A stretch of 64,000 bases of DNA from UBA6627 sp965248675 (GCA_965248675.1 CBDFJZ010000008.1:124001-188000); one strand, 5' to 3'. Positions 25,864 to 35,446 are shown, counted from the stretch's first letter. The notes: generated by a model from the letters alone, not told the origin. Translations and numbers: made by a program.

Positions 25864-27290
25864 ACACGACCGCTCCCGTGCTCGACTCGGCGTTCGTCGC
25901 GACCGCCCTCGCCCCCCTGCTCCGCGGCCGAGGCGGGACCAACCGCGTCTTCGCGCGCGCCGTGATCGACTCGCGCGAGGCGGGTCCGAACGACCTGTTC
26001 ACCGCGCTGCTAGGCGAACGCACCGACGGCCATGACCACGCCGCGGCGGCCGTTCAGGCCGGCGCCACCGGCTGCCTCCTCGGCCGGATCGTCGACGGCA
26101 CCGAGGCGGCGTCACGCTTCTACGTCGACGACCCGCTGGTCGCGCTGCAGACGCTGGCTGCCGCATGGCGCGCGGCGCTGCCCGACCTCGAGGTGATCGG
26201 GGTGACGGGGAACGTCGGCAAGACGACGACGAAGCTGATCGTCGCGCAGCTCCTCGAGCCGAAGTACCGGGTGCAGGTGAACCCGCTGAACTACAACAAC
26301 GAGATCAGCGTGCCGCTCTGCCTGCTGGAGCTGCAGCCCGAGACCGAGCGCGCGGTGATCGAGCACGGGATGTACACCACCGGCGAGATCGCGCTGCTGA
26401 CCGCCTGGACGCGCCCACGCATCGGGATCGTGCTCAACGTCGGGCCGGTGCACCTCGAACGCGCAGGCTCGATCGAGACGATCGCGCTGGCGAAGCGCGA
26501 GCTGATCGAGGCGCTGCCGGCGAACGGCCATGCGCTGCTCAACATCGACGACCCGTTGGTCGCCGAGATGGCGCCGCACACGGCGGCGACGGTGACCACC
26601 TTCGGCAGCTCAGGGAGCGCGCGGATCCGAGGTCACAGCGTCGTGAGCGACGGCGCGAAAGGCTTCAGCTTCACGCTCGAAATCGAGGGCGAAGCGGAGC
26701 GGCGCCTCTGCGTACCGCTGCCGGGCGCGCACCTGCTGAGCAACGTGCTCGCCGGAATCGCCGCTGCCCTGGTCGACGACGTTCCCCTCGAAGCGATCGG
26801 GGAGGCCGTCGAGCGGCTGACGATCGCGCTGCGGCTCAGCGTCTCGACGATCGGCGACGAGGTCACGCTCCTAGACGACACCTACAACGCCAACCCGGCC
26901 TCGATGAACGCGGCGCTCGACCTGCTAGGCGAGATGCCGGGCCGGCACGTCGCGCTGCTCGGCGACATGCTGGAGCTGGGCAGCGAGGAGGACCGTGCGC
27001 ACGTCGCGATCGGCGAACGCGCGGGTGCGGAGCTGGATCTGTTGTTCACGGTCGGCGACCTCGGCGCGCGGATCGGGGAGGTGGCAGCGGCCGCTGGCGC
27101 TGAGACCCAGCATATGGAGAACAAAGAGCAGGCAGCGAGCGTTCTGACAGAGCGACTCCGGCCGGGCGACGCGGTCCTGATCAAAGGCTCGAACGCGCTG
27201 CACCTCGAGACCGTCGTCAGCGACCTGAAGGCGGCGATGGGCCCCCGTCCCGAGCCCGGCGCAGGGAAGAACGGCGAGGAGCGCCCATGA
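25860..27290 (+). CDS. murF: UDP-MurNAc-tripeptide:D-Ala-D-Ala ligase
   Basis: Cytoplasmic Mur ligase of 476 residues that adds the D-Ala-D-Ala dipeptide to complete the pentapeptide precursor. The N-terminal domain has AVIDSREAGPNDLFTALLGE, the ATP loop is GVTGNVGKTTTK, the central segment PLNYNNEISVPLCLLEL is characteristic of MurF, and the C-terminal domain carries DDTYNANPASMNAAL, also MurF-specific (N-A-N-P). GTG start overlapping the ftsI stop. The N-N-E-I/x-G/S-V motif and D-T/D-Y-N-A-N-P rule out MurE. Confidence 0.93.
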   Translation: MNTTAPVLDSAFVATALAPLLRGRGGTNRVFARAVIDSREAGPNDLFTALLGERTDGHDHAAAAVQAGATGCLLGRIVDGTEAASRFYVDDPLVALQTLAAAWRAALPDLEVIGVTGNVGKTTTKLIVAQLLEPKYRVQVNPLNYNNEISVPLCLLELQPETERAVIEHGMYTTGEIALLTAWTRPRIGIVLNVGPVHLERAGSIETIALAKRELIEALPANGHALLNIDDPLVAEMAPHTAATVTTFGSSGSARIRGHSVVSDGAKGFSFTLEIEGEAERRLCVPLPGAHLLSNVLAGIAAALVDDVPLEAIGEAVERLTIALRLSVSTIGDEVTLLDDTYNANPASMNAALDLLGEMPGRHVALLGDMLELGSEEDRAHVAIGERAGAELDLLFTVGDLGARIGEVAAAAGAETQHMENKEQAASVLTERLRPGDAVLIKGSNALHLETVVSDLKAAMGPRPEPGAGKNGEERP

Positions 27291-28276
27291 TCTTCGCACT
27301 GTTCGTCGGGAGCGCGGCGTTCCTGCTCGCGCTGATCGTGGGTCGGTTCATCGTGCCGGCGCTGCGCGAGCGCAAGATTGGCAAGGTGATCTCCGCTGAG
27401 GGACCGACCACGCACGCCGGCAAAGAGGGCACCCCAACGATGGGCGGGTTGATCATCTACGGCACGGTGGCGATCGTCACCGTGCTGACGAACATCTTTG
27501 AGATCGAGGACGGGGCGCTGGTCTTCGAGCGTCGCTCGATCCTGCTCCCACTGTTCGTCGTGCTCGTGACAATGGCGATCGGCTTCTGGGACGACCTCGG
27601 GACGCTGATCCGCGTGGATCGCCGGCGGGCGCTGAGCTGGCGCCTGAAGTTCATCCTGATCGGCCTGCTCTCGGTGACCGTCGCGCTGGTGCTCTTCATC
27701 GGCCTCGACGTGCACAGCGCGAACGTGCCCTGGGCCGGCCAGTTCGATCTCGGACCGGCATACGTTCCGATCGCGGTCGTCACGGTGTTCGCGACGACGA
27801 GCGCGGTGTCGATCACGGATGGCCTCGATGGATTGCTCGGCGGCACCGCGGCGATCGCGTTCACCGCGTACGCGGTGGTCGGCTTCGGGCAGGGTCAGGA
27901 GTTCCTCGCGACCTTCTCGTTCACGGTCGTCGGCGCGCTGCTCGGGTTCCTCTGGTACAACGCCCACCCCGCGCAGGTGTTCATGGGCGACACCGGGGCG
28001 CTGCCGCTGGGCGCGTCGCTGGCCACGGTCGCGTTGATGACCGGGCACTGGCTGCTGCTGCCGGTGATCGGGATCGTCTTCGTCGCGAACGCCGCCTCGA
28101 CCGTCCTCCAGATCGCCTACTTCCAGACCACGGGCGGCCGCCGGCTCTTCCGGATGACGCCGCTCCACCACCACTTCGAGCTGCTCGGGTGGAGCGAACC
28201 GCAAGTCGTACTGCGGATGTGGTTGTTCGCGTTCGCCGGGGCGATGGTCGGCGTCGCGCTGGCCCTGTCGGTTTGA
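27287..28276 (+). CDS. mraY: Phospho-N-acetylmuramoyl-pentapeptide transferase
   Basis: Polytopic membrane enzyme of 329 residues that transfers phospho-MurNAc-pentapeptide from UDP to undecaprenyl phosphate, forming lipid I. About ten TM segments are visible. Conserved motifs include HAGKEGTPTMGGL, the acidic IGFWDDLG, ITDGLDGLLGGTAA, FMGDTGALPLGASLA and the HHHFE sequence near the C-terminus (MTPLHHHFELLGW). It overlaps murF by 4 nt. The 98-bp gap after it contains a separate promoter-like sequence for murD. Confidence 0.95.
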   Translation: MIFALFVGSAAFLLALIVGRFIVPALRERKIGKVISAEGPTTHAGKEGTPTMGGLIIYGTVAIVTVLTNIFEIEDGALVFERRSILLPLFVVLVTMAIGFWDDLGTLIRVDRRRALSWRLKFILIGLLSVTVALVLFIGLDVHSANVPWAGQFDLGPAYVPIAVVTVFATTSAVSITDGLDGLLGGTAAIAFTAYAVVGFGQGQEFLATFSFTVVGALLGFLWYNAHPAQVFMGDTGALPLGASLATVALMTGHWLLLPVIGIVFVANAASTVLQIAYFQTTGGRRLFRMTPLHHHFELLGWSEPQVVLRMWLFAFAGAMVGVALALSV

Positions 28277-28330
28277 CCGGCCCGGAATGGGGGACGGTAT
28301 GACGGTCGGCCGCGTGAACGGCCCGTGTGA

Positions 28331-28359
28331 TTGTGAGTCCGTGCGAATGTGGATATCTT
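28331..28359 (+). promoter_or_regulatory. Proposed internal promoter before murD
   Basis: TTGTGA at 28331-28336 and TATCTT at 28354-28359 are 17 bp apart, inside the only substantial gap in the first half of the dcw cluster; the segment is AT-rich relative to its surroundings. The predicted start near 28366 leaves a very short leader before murD ATG 28375. A five-codon ORF (MAELL) from ATG 28361 ends with a stop that overlaps the murD start as ATGA. Confidence 0.45.
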
Positions 28360-28374
28360 AATGGCTGAGTTGCT

Positions 28375-29769
28375 ATGATCCGTATACCGAACCTGCAGGG
28401 GGCTCGGGTGACTGTTGTTGGCCTCGGCATCGAGGGAATCGACCTCGTACGTTACCTGACGGCCGAAGGGGCTGAGGTCACCGTGTCCGACGCACGGCCC
28501 GCGGAACAGCTCGTCGATCCGCTCGCAGCGGTCGCCGGCTGTGAGCCACGGCTCTCGCTCGGCGAAAACCGGATCGAGGACACCGAGCACGCCGACGCCG
28601 TGTTCGTCTCCCAGGCCGTCCCGACCGATCTCCCGGCCCTCCGCGCTGCGCGGCGCGCCGACGTGCCGATCTCCTCGATGTCCCAGCTCTTCCTCGAACG
28701 TTGTCCCGCCCCGGTCGCCGGCATCACCGGCTCCTCCGGCAAGACCACAACCACTGCACTCGCCGGCGCGATGCTCGAAGCGGCTGAGCTGGACCACGTC
28801 ATCGGCGGCAACATCGGCGTCGGCCTGCTCGGGCTCATCGAGGAGATCGAGCCGGAGACCCGGGTCCTAGTCGAGCTGTCGCACACGCAGCTCGAGCTTG
28901 TCGAGCGGAGCCCGCAGCTCGCCTGCGTCACGAACGTGACGCCGAACCACCTCGATCAGTTCTCATGGGCGTCGTACGTCAGTCTCAAGCGCCGCATCTT
29001 CGAGTTCCAGGGCCCCGCCGACCTGGCGATCTTCAACCTCGATGACGAGGTCTGCGCCGGCTTCGTCGACGAGGCGCCTGGCGGCGTGGCCTACACCTCG
29101 ATGACCCGCGATCTGCCCGGCGACGGCGTTCTGCTTGTCGATGGGCTCGAGGATGGCATCGTTGTGCGGCGCGACGGCGGCGAGGATCACCCGCTCGTCC
29201 CGCGCGAGGAGATCGCGCTGCGCGGCGAGCACAACGTCGCCAACGTGCTGTCCGCGGCCGCGATCGCGACCCGCCTTGGGGTGAGCGACGATGCGATCGC
29301 CGAGGCCGTCCGCTCCTTCAGCGGCGTTCCGCACCGCCTAGAGCTCGTGGCGACGGTCCGCCAGATTGTTTATGTCAATGACTCGATCGCCACCACGCCC
29401 GAGCGGACGCTTGCCGGGCTCCGCTCGTTCGAGGAGCCGATCGTTCTGCTGCTCGGCGGACGAGACAAGCATCTCCCGTTGCTCCAACTTGGAGCGCTCG
29501 CGGTCGAACGTTGCCGCGCGGTCGTCACGTTCGGCGAGGCCGGCGACCTGTTCGCCGAGGCCGTGCGTGAGGCGCGGGACGGTGGCACGCCCTCGATCGA
29601 ACGGGTCGAGGACGTACCGTCCGCGGTCAGACACGCCGCCGAGCTGGCACGTCCCGGCGACGTCGTGCTCCTCTCCCCCGCGGGGACCTCGTTCGACGCG
29701 TATCGCACCTTCGAGGCGCGCGGCGCCGACTTCCGCGACGCCGTCGCGACCCTCGAGGCCGACGCGTGA
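28375..29769 (+). CDS. murD: UDP-MurNAc-L-alanine:D-glutamate ligase
   Basis: Cytoplasmic Mur ligase of 464 residues that adds D-Glu to UDP-MurNAc-L-Ala. The N-terminal Rossmann domain starts GARVTVVGLGIEGIDLVRYL, the ATP loop is GITGSSGKTTTTAL, then NIGVGLL, the central NVTPNHLDQF, and the C-terminal FSGVPHRLELVATVRQIVYV...NDSIATTPERTLAGL, a MurD signature (N-D-S-x-A-T). Start at ATG 28375, with weak ribosome-binding context; translation may depend on the MAELL mini-ORF upstream. Its stop overlaps ftsW. Confidence 0.95.
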   Translation: MIRIPNLQGARVTVVGLGIEGIDLVRYLTAEGAEVTVSDARPAEQLVDPLAAVAGCEPRLSLGENRIEDTEHADAVFVSQAVPTDLPALRAARRADVPISSMSQLFLERCPAPVAGITGSSGKTTTTALAGAMLEAAELDHVIGGNIGVGLLGLIEEIEPETRVLVELSHTQLELVERSPQLACVTNVTPNHLDQFSWASYVSLKRRIFEFQGPADLAIFNLDDEVCAGFVDEAPGGVAYTSMTRDLPGDGVLLVDGLEDGIVVRRDGGEDHPLVPREEIALRGEHNVANVLSAAAIATRLGVSDDAIAEAVRSFSGVPHRLELVATVRQIVYVNDSIATTPERTLAGLRSFEEPIVLLLGGRDKHLPLLQLGALAVERCRAVVTFGEAGDLFAEAVREARDGGTPSIERVEDVPSAVRHAAELARPGDVVLLSPAGTSFDAYRTFEARGADFRDAVATLEADA

Positions 29770-30953
29770 CCAAGGAAGCGGCCGTGCGCCGCCGGCACGC
29801 ACCCGACTACGGGCTGCTCACCGCCGTGCTGGTGCTGCTGATCGTCGGCCTGATCTTCGTCTACTCGTCCTCGTACGTCCTCGCCGAGGTCAAGTACGGC
29901 GACCCGAACCACTTCATCAAGCGACAGCTGATCTTCGCCCTCCTCGGACTGACCGGGCTCGCGATCGTGCAGCAGTTCGACTACCGGCACCTGCGGCGGC
30001 TCAGTCCGCTCTTGATGCTCGGCGCGCTGCTCGCCCTCGGGGCGGTGCTGGTGCCGGGGATGGGCGTCGAATCGAACGGCGCGCTGCGTTGGATCCAGGT
30101 CGGCCCGCTGCCGCCGGTCCAGCCCAGCGAGTTCGCCAAGCTCGCGGTGCTGATCTACATGGCGGCCTGGCTGGCTTCGCGAGGCGATGCGCTGCGCGAC
30201 TTCTCGCTCGGCGTGCTGCCGTTCGTCGGGATGGTCGGCGCGCTAGTCATGCTCGAGCCCGACCTCGGGACGACCGTGATGATCGCGATCATCACGGGCA
30301 CGCTGTTCTTCATCGCCGGGGCGCGCCTCGTTCACGTCGTCACGCTTGCCGCGAGCGGGATCTTCGCCGCGGTCTTGCTGATCCTCGCCGGCGGCTACCG
30401 GATGGACCGCATCCTCTCGTTCACCGACGCGGAGTCGGACCCAACGGGTGTCGGATTCCAGACCCTGCAGCTGCTCGTCGCCTTCGGCTCGGGCGGCGTC
30501 TGGGGCCTTGGGCTGGGGGTGTCGCGGCAGAAGTTCTTCTACGTGCCCGGATCGCACACGGACGGCGTGCTCGCGATCATCGGCGAGGAGATCGGCTTCG
30601 TCGGTGTGCTCGTCGTGCTGGCGCTGTTCGTGGTGCTGTTCTGGCGCGCCTGGTTGATCATGCGCCGCGCGCCGGACGCGTTCGGATCGCTGATCGCGGC
30701 GGGCGTGCTCGCCTGGTTCGCGTTCCAGCTCCTGATCAACGTCGGCGGCGTGACGAGGCTGATCCCGCTCACCGGCATCCCGTTGCCGTTCCTCTCGGCG
30801 GGCGGCTCCTCCCTGCTCGTGTCGCTGATCGCGATCGGCCTGCTGCTCTCGGTCAGCCGCTACGCGGCGTTCGCGCCCGAGCCCGAGCAGCCTCGAGGCG
30901 TGCGTCGTGGCTCCATCCCCGGTCCCGCGCCCGCCGCCGGAGCCGGCTCATGA
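29766..30953 (+). CDS. ftsW: Septal peptidoglycan glycosyltransferase FtsW (SEDS family)
   Basis: Membrane protein of 395 residues with about ten TM segments that polymerises lipid II at the septum together with FtsI. GTG start overlapping the murD stop. Conserved segments are VYSSSYVLAE in TM1, PPVQPSEFAKLAVLIYMA with the catalytic-loop region, LEPDLGTTVMIAIITG, HTDGVLAIIGEEIGFVG and the signature GIPLPFLSAGGSSLLVSLIAIG. Location in dcw next to murG favours FtsW over RodA. Confidence 0.93.
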   Translation: MTKEAAVRRRHAPDYGLLTAVLVLLIVGLIFVYSSSYVLAEVKYGDPNHFIKRQLIFALLGLTGLAIVQQFDYRHLRRLSPLLMLGALLALGAVLVPGMGVESNGALRWIQVGPLPPVQPSEFAKLAVLIYMAAWLASRGDALRDFSLGVLPFVGMVGALVMLEPDLGTTVMIAIITGTLFFIAGARLVHVVTLAASGIFAAVLLILAGGYRMDRILSFTDAESDPTGVGFQTLQLLVAFGSGGVWGLGLGVSRQKFFYVPGSHTDGVLAIIGEEIGFVGVLVVLALFVVLFWRAWLIMRRAPDAFGSLIAAGVLAWFAFQLLINVGGVTRLIPLTGIPLPFLSAGGSSLLVSLIAIGLLLSVSRYAAFAPEPEQPRGVRRGSIPGPAPAAGAGS

Positions 30954-30972
30954 ACGTAACGGGGACGAGCCG

Positions 30973-32050
30973 ATGAAGTTTGCGCTGGCAGGCGGTGGCA
31001 CGGGCGGTCACGCGTACCCGGCACTCGCGGTCGCGGAGCGGCTGCGCGAGCGCGTCGACACCGAGCTCGTCTACTACGGAACGGAGCGCGGTCCCGAGCG
31101 CGCGCTCGCCGAGGAACAAGAGATCGATTACCGTGTGGTGCCCGCCGCCCAGCTCCGAGGGCGCTCGCCGGTGCGCATCGCGCGCGGATTCTGGAGCCTG
31201 TGGCGGGGCAGTCGCACGGCCCGGACGTGGATGCGCGAGGACCGGCCGGACGCCGTGTTCGCGACGGGTGGGTACGGCGCGGCGCCGATCGGGCGCGCTG
31301 CGCGCCAGCAGCGGATCCCGCTAATCGTGTTCCTGCCGGACGTCAAGCCGGGCTGGGCGGTGCGGCTGCTCCAGCGCTACGCCTCGACGGTTGCGTGCTC
31401 CGTCGATGGTTCGCTGCCCTACCTCCGCCCCTCGAAAGCGATCGTGACCGGCTATCCCGTGCGGCGGCAGTTCCTCGAGGCGACAGCGCGAGGAAGGGAT
31501 CCGCCGTTTTGGGCTCGATGCGGCGGTGCAGACGCTGCTGATCGCCGGCGGATCCCTTGGTGCGCATCAGATCAACCTAGTGATCAGCAAGGAGTTGCCG
31601 CGGCTGCTGCCGCGGATGCAGATCATCCACGTCTCCGGCCGCGACGAGTTCGACTGGCTCGAACGGGAGCGGGCGCGGCTCCCGGACTGGCAGCGCGACC
31701 GCTACCACCTGCACGCTTATAGCGAGGAGATGGCCTACGCGATGGCCGCCGCCGACCTGGCGGTGATGCGCGCGGGCGCCTCGACGCTCGGTGAGCTCCC
31801 GGCGATGGGGCTGCCGGCAATCCTGATTCCCGGGGGCTTCTCTGACCAGTCGGTCAACGCCTCCTACCTGGAAGATCGTGGCGCCGCTCAGACGCGCACC
31901 AGCGCTTCGATCGACGACCTCGTCGACGAAGTGGTCGCGCTGCTCGACGACGACGAGCGCCGCGAAGCGATGGCCGCGGCGATGCGCGCGCTGTGTCAGG
32001 ACGACGCGGCGGTGCGGATCGCCTCGCTACTGCGGGAGGCGGCCTCGTGA
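30973..32050 (+). CDS. murG: Undecaprenyl-PP-MurNAc-pentapeptide GlcNAc transferase, apparent frameshift
   Basis: GT-B glycosyltransferase that adds GlcNAc to lipid I on the cytoplasmic face of the membrane. The first frame (from ATG 30973, MKFALAGGGTGGHAYPALAV) holds the N-terminal domain with the G-G-T-G-G-H loop and FATGGYGAAPIG. At 31489-31498 the homology moves to the next frame: VTGYPVRRQFLEATAR joins EGIRRFGLDAAVQ, then LLIAGGSLGAHQINLVIS and MRAGASTLGELPAMGLPAILIP. One extra base explains it. The full product would be about 358 residues, normal for MurG. Since MurG is essential and both halves are well conserved, a sequencing error is more likely than gene loss. Confidence 0.88.
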
Positions 32051-33507
32051 TGAGCCTGATCTCGCGCAACCGCACTGGCGACGATCAGCTCGCTCCGGAC
32101 CGGGTGCACCTGCTGGGCGCCGGCGGGGTGCACATGTCCGCGATCGGCCAGTTGCTGATCGCCCGAGGACGCACCGTGACCGGCTCCGACCTCAGTCCGT
32201 CCGACTACACGCGCCGGCTCGAACGGCTCGGCGCGACGATCTACGAGGGGCACACCGCGGCGAACATCGGCGACGCGGAGCTGCTGGTCGCCACGGCCGC
32301 GGCGAAGGACGACAACCCGGAGCTGGTCGCGGCGCGGGAGCGCGGCGTGCCGGTAATCCTGCGCGCGGAGATGGTGCAGCGGCTGATCGCCGATCGCGAG
32401 GTGCTCGCCATCGCCGGCAGCCACGGCAAGACCACGACGACGAACCTGCTCGCGCTCATGACCGAGCGCGGCGGTCTCGATCCGCTCGTGCTGCTGGGCG
32501 GTGATTCGCCTGACCTCGGCGGCAACGTCCGCGACGGCAGCGGCAATCACGCCGTCCTCGAGGCGGACGAGTACGCCGAGGCGTTCCTGCAGTACGCGCC
32601 GAAGATCGCGCTCGTCACGAACCTCGAGGTGGACCACCTCGACTATTACGGGACCGAGGAGCGCTACCGCGCCGCCTTCGCACAGTTCGCCTCGCAGGTG
32701 GTTCCTGACGGCACGCTGATCGTCTGCGCGGATTCGCCGGGCGCCGAGGCGCTGGGCGCGGCGCGCGCCGCGGCCGGCGCGCACGTCGAGCGCTACAGCG
32801 TCGAGGGCGCCCCGGAGCTTGGGGCCGGCTGGCGCGCGCGCGGCCTGCGGGCCAACGAGCGCGGCGGCCTGGACTGCACGGTCGAGCTCGACGGGCGCGA
32901 GCTGGGCAAGCTGTCGCTCGGCGTCCCCGGTCGCCACAACGTCACGAACGCCCTCGGGGCGCTCGCGGTAGCGATGCGCGCGGGCGTCGACTTCCACCGC
33001 GCCGCCGCGGCCGCCTCGGACTTCCGAGGCGCGCGCCGCCACTTCGAGCTGATCGGCGAGGTGGTGCGCGACGGCAGCCCGATCACGATCGTCGACGACT
33101 ACGCGCACCACCCGACCGAGGTGCGCGCGACCCTCGCCGCCGCGCGCCAGCGCTTCGCCGGGCGTCGCCTCGTGGCCTGCTTCCAGCCGCACACCTTCTC
33201 GCGCTCGCGCTACCTGCTCGAGGGCTTCCGCACCTGCTTCGAGGCGCTCGATGCGCTCTACGTGCTGCCGACCTATGCCGCGCGAGAGACGGCGGATGAC
33301 GGGATCGACGCGGCAGCCCTGGCGCAAGAGATCACGAGCCCGACCCCGATCGAGCTCGACTCGATCGAGGAGGGCGCGCGACGCATCGCGGCTGAGCTGA
33401 AGCCTGGCGACGCGTTCCTCACGATCGGCGCCGGCAGCGTCACCGAGCTCGCTCCTGCCGTCCTCGAGGCGCTGCGCCGGCAGCGCGACGCTGGCGGTGC
33501 ATCGTGA
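32050..33507 (+). CDS. murC: UDP-N-acetylmuramate:L-alanine ligase
   Basis: Cytoplasmic Mur ligase of 485 residues that attaches the first amino acid (usually L-Ala) to UDP-MurNAc. ATG 32050 (or the GTG just before it at 32047) overlaps the murG stop. Seen: VHLLGAGGVHMSAIGQLLI, the ATP loop AIAGSHGKTTTTNLLA, the central EADEYAEAFLQYAPKIALVT with NLEVDHLDYYGT, and the MurC-specific IVDDYAHHPTEVRATL and FQPHTFSRSRYL. A murB gene, which often follows murC in Gram-positive-type clusters, is absent here; ddl follows directly with a 4-nt overlap. Confidence 0.95.
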   Translation: MSLISRNRTGDDQLAPDRVHLLGAGGVHMSAIGQLLIARGRTVTGSDLSPSDYTRRLERLGATIYEGHTAANIGDAELLVATAAAKDDNPELVAARERGVPVILRAEMVQRLIADREVLAIAGSHGKTTTTNLLALMTERGGLDPLVLLGGDSPDLGGNVRDGSGNHAVLEADEYAEAFLQYAPKIALVTNLEVDHLDYYGTEERYRAAFAQFASQVVPDGTLIVCADSPGAEALGAARAAAGAHVERYSVEGAPELGAGWRARGLRANERGGLDCTVELDGRELGKLSLGVPGRHNVTNALGALAVAMRAGVDFHRAAAAASDFRGARRHFELIGEVVRDGSPITIVDDYAHHPTEVRATLAAARQRFAGRRLVACFQPHTFSRSRYLLEGFRTCFEALDALYVLPTYAARETADDGIDAAALAQEITSPTPIELDSIEEGARRIAAELKPGDAFLTIGAGSVTELAPAVLEALRRQRDAGGAS

Positions 33508-34583
33508 GCGCGGAGCGCCAGCGCCTCGGCGTCGTGATCGGCGGCGAGTCGACCGAGCACGAGGTCTCGGTGTCCTCCGGCCGTTCGGTGATGCGTGAGG
33601 CGGACGCCGCCCGCTTCGACGTGATCCCGTTCGGGGTGACGCGCAGCGGCGCCTGGCTGACGCCGGAGGAGACGGCGCGCCGCCTCGAGGACCCGGACGC
33701 CGCCAACCTCGGCGACGACGAAGGCGAGGGGCTACTCGCCTACCCCGAAGTCCTCGAGGCGTTACGCGGGATGGACGTCGTCTTCCCGATCATGCACGGC
33801 ACTCGCGGCGAGGACGGCACCCTGCAAGGCCTCTTCGAGCTGGCGGGTCTGCCGTACGTCGGCGCCGGTGTCGGCGCGAGCGCGATCGGGATGGACAAGG
33901 AGCTGATGCGCGCCGTCTTCGCGGCTGCGGAGATCCCGCAGCCGCCCCATCTCGTGCTCGCGGGCCCCGAGGTCGACACCCCGCCGTCCGAGGCGCTGAG
34001 CTTCGTCGATGACCAGCTCGGCTACCCGTGCTTCGTGAAGCCGTGCAACGGCGGCTCATCGGTCGGGGTCAGCAAGGCCCGCTCGCGCGAGGACTTCGGC
34101 GAGGCGGTCGCCGTCGCCGCCCGCCACGACCGCAAGGTGATCGTCGAACAGGCGATGGCCGGTCACGAGGTGGAGTGCGCGGTCCTCGGCAACGACGCGC
34201 CCGCCGCGTCACAGGTCGCGGAGATCATCCCGGAGGCGGAGTTCTACACCTACGAGGCGAAGTACGAGGACGCCGCGACGCGGATGGTCTTCCCGGCCCC
34301 GATCTCCGCGACGACAACCGAGCGGGTCCGCGATCTGGCGCTGCGCGCCTACCGCGCCTTGGACTGCGCCGGCCTGGCGAGGGTCGACTTCTTCGCCGAG
34401 GACGAAGGCCCGGTCCAGATCATCGAGATCAACACCCTGCCCGGCTTCACGCCGATCTCGCAGTTCCCACGTCTCTGGCAGGAGGAGGGCATCAGCTATC
34501 CCGAGCTGATCACCCGCCTGGTCGACCTCGCGTTAGAGCGCCACGCACAGCGCACCGATCGCGAACTGCGGCGGGAGGCGTAG
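33504..34583 (+). CDS. ddl: D-alanine:D-alanine ligase
   Basis: ATP-grasp enzyme of 359 residues that makes the D-Ala-D-Ala used by MurF. GTG 33504 overlaps the murC stop. It begins LGVVIGGESTEHEVSVSSG (the G-G-x-S-x-E-H-x-V/I-S signature), then VFPIMHGTRGEDGTLQGLFE, YPCFVKPCNGGSSVGVSKAR, and ends with IIEINTLPGFTPISQFPRLW. The residue that distinguishes D-Ala from D-lactate ligases is not judged here. The length and order fit the VanA/DdlA-like longer type. Confidence 0.93.
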   Translation: MSAERQRLGVVIGGESTEHEVSVSSGRSVMREADAARFDVIPFGVTRSGAWLTPEETARRLEDPDAANLGDDEGEGLLAYPEVLEALRGMDVVFPIMHGTRGEDGTLQGLFELAGLPYVGAGVGASAIGMDKELMRAVFAAAEIPQPPHLVLAGPEVDTPPSEALSFVDDQLGYPCFVKPCNGGSSVGVSKARSREDFGEAVAVAARHDRKVIVEQAMAGHEVECAVLGNDAPAASQVAEIIPEAEFYTYEAKYEDAATRMVFPAPISATTTERVRDLALRAYRALDCAGLARVDFFAEDEGPVQIIEINTLPGFTPISQFPRLWQEEGISYPELITRLVDLALERHAQRTDRELRREA

Positions 34584-34585
34584 CG

Positions 34586-35446
34586 ATGCAGTTCCGCTGG
34601 CCCGTCGTGTTCGAACGCAGCCGCTCGCCCCGCGCGGGCTCGGCCCGACGCGCTCGCCAGCCACGCCCGACCGGCGGCGCGCGCACCCGCTTCGAGTTGA
34701 CCCGCGCCGCGCAGCCCGAGCCGAAGCGCCACTTGCCGTGGCGCGGCATCGTCCGAGGCGTGCTCGCGGCCTCGATCATCGGCGCGCTTGCATACGGCGG
34801 CGCCTGGTTCTACTTCAGCGACACCGTTCGCGTGCAGCAGCTGAGCATCAGCGGCGTCGACGTCGTCGACCCGTACGCCGTCGCCGCCGCCGCCGACCTG
34901 GACGCGACCTCGCTGCTGACGGCCGACCTCGACGGAGCGCCCGCGCGAATCGAGGCGCTGCCCGGCGTGGCGAGCGCGACGGTGTCCCGCGACTGGCCGC
35001 GAGGCGTCGCGATCGCGATCGAGGAACGCCAGGGCTGGGGCTACTGGCAGGCCACCGGCCGCCGCGTGATGGTCGACGAGCGCGGTCAGCCGCTGGACCT
35101 CGGACGGCCGCCGGCGGCGGGTGCGCCGACGATCATCGACATCGCCGCGCCGGCCGACCTCGCAGGCGGCATCGACGTCGACGCGGACACGGTGCAGCTC
35201 GTCGCGAGCCTGATCAACGACGGCACCTTCGAGCGGCTGGGCGTGGAGCCCAGCGGCTACGTCTTCCGCCGCGACCGTGGGCTGACCGTGGTCGTCGATG
35301 GCGCTCCGGATGCCGTGTTTGGCGATTCCACGAACTACGCGTTCAAAGTCTCGACCTGGTCAGCGGTGCTCGAGCAGCTCTCGACCGAGGAGCTGTTCGT
35401 GGCCGAGATCGATCTGCGGTTCGGACGGAACGTGGTGTTGCGATGA
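34586..35446 (+). CDS. ftsQ: Cell division protein FtsQ
   Basis: Bitopic division protein of 286 residues linking early and late divisome proteins. ATG 34586 lies 2 nt after the ddl stop. A long basic cytoplasmic tail of about 50 residues is followed by a TM (GVLAASIIGALAYGGAWFYF), then a POTRA domain (VQQLSISGVDVVDPYAVAAA ... ALPGVASATVSRDWPRGV) and the FtsQ domain (YWQATGRRVMVDERG). Sequence conservation is weak but topology, POTRA domain and position between ddl and ftsA are diagnostic. Confidence 0.88.
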   Translation: MQFRWPVVFERSRSPRAGSARRARQPRPTGGARTRFELTRAAQPEPKRHLPWRGIVRGVLAASIIGALAYGGAWFYFSDTVRVQQLSISGVDVVDPYAVAAAADLDATSLLTADLDGAPARIEALPGVASATVSRDWPRGVAIAIEERQGWGYWQATGRRVMVDERGQPLDLGRPPAAGAPTIIDIAAPADLAGGIDVDADTVQLVASLINDGTFERLGVEPSGYVFRRDRGLTVVVDGAPDAVFGDSTNYAFKVSTWSAVLEQLSTEELFVAEIDLRFGRNVVLR

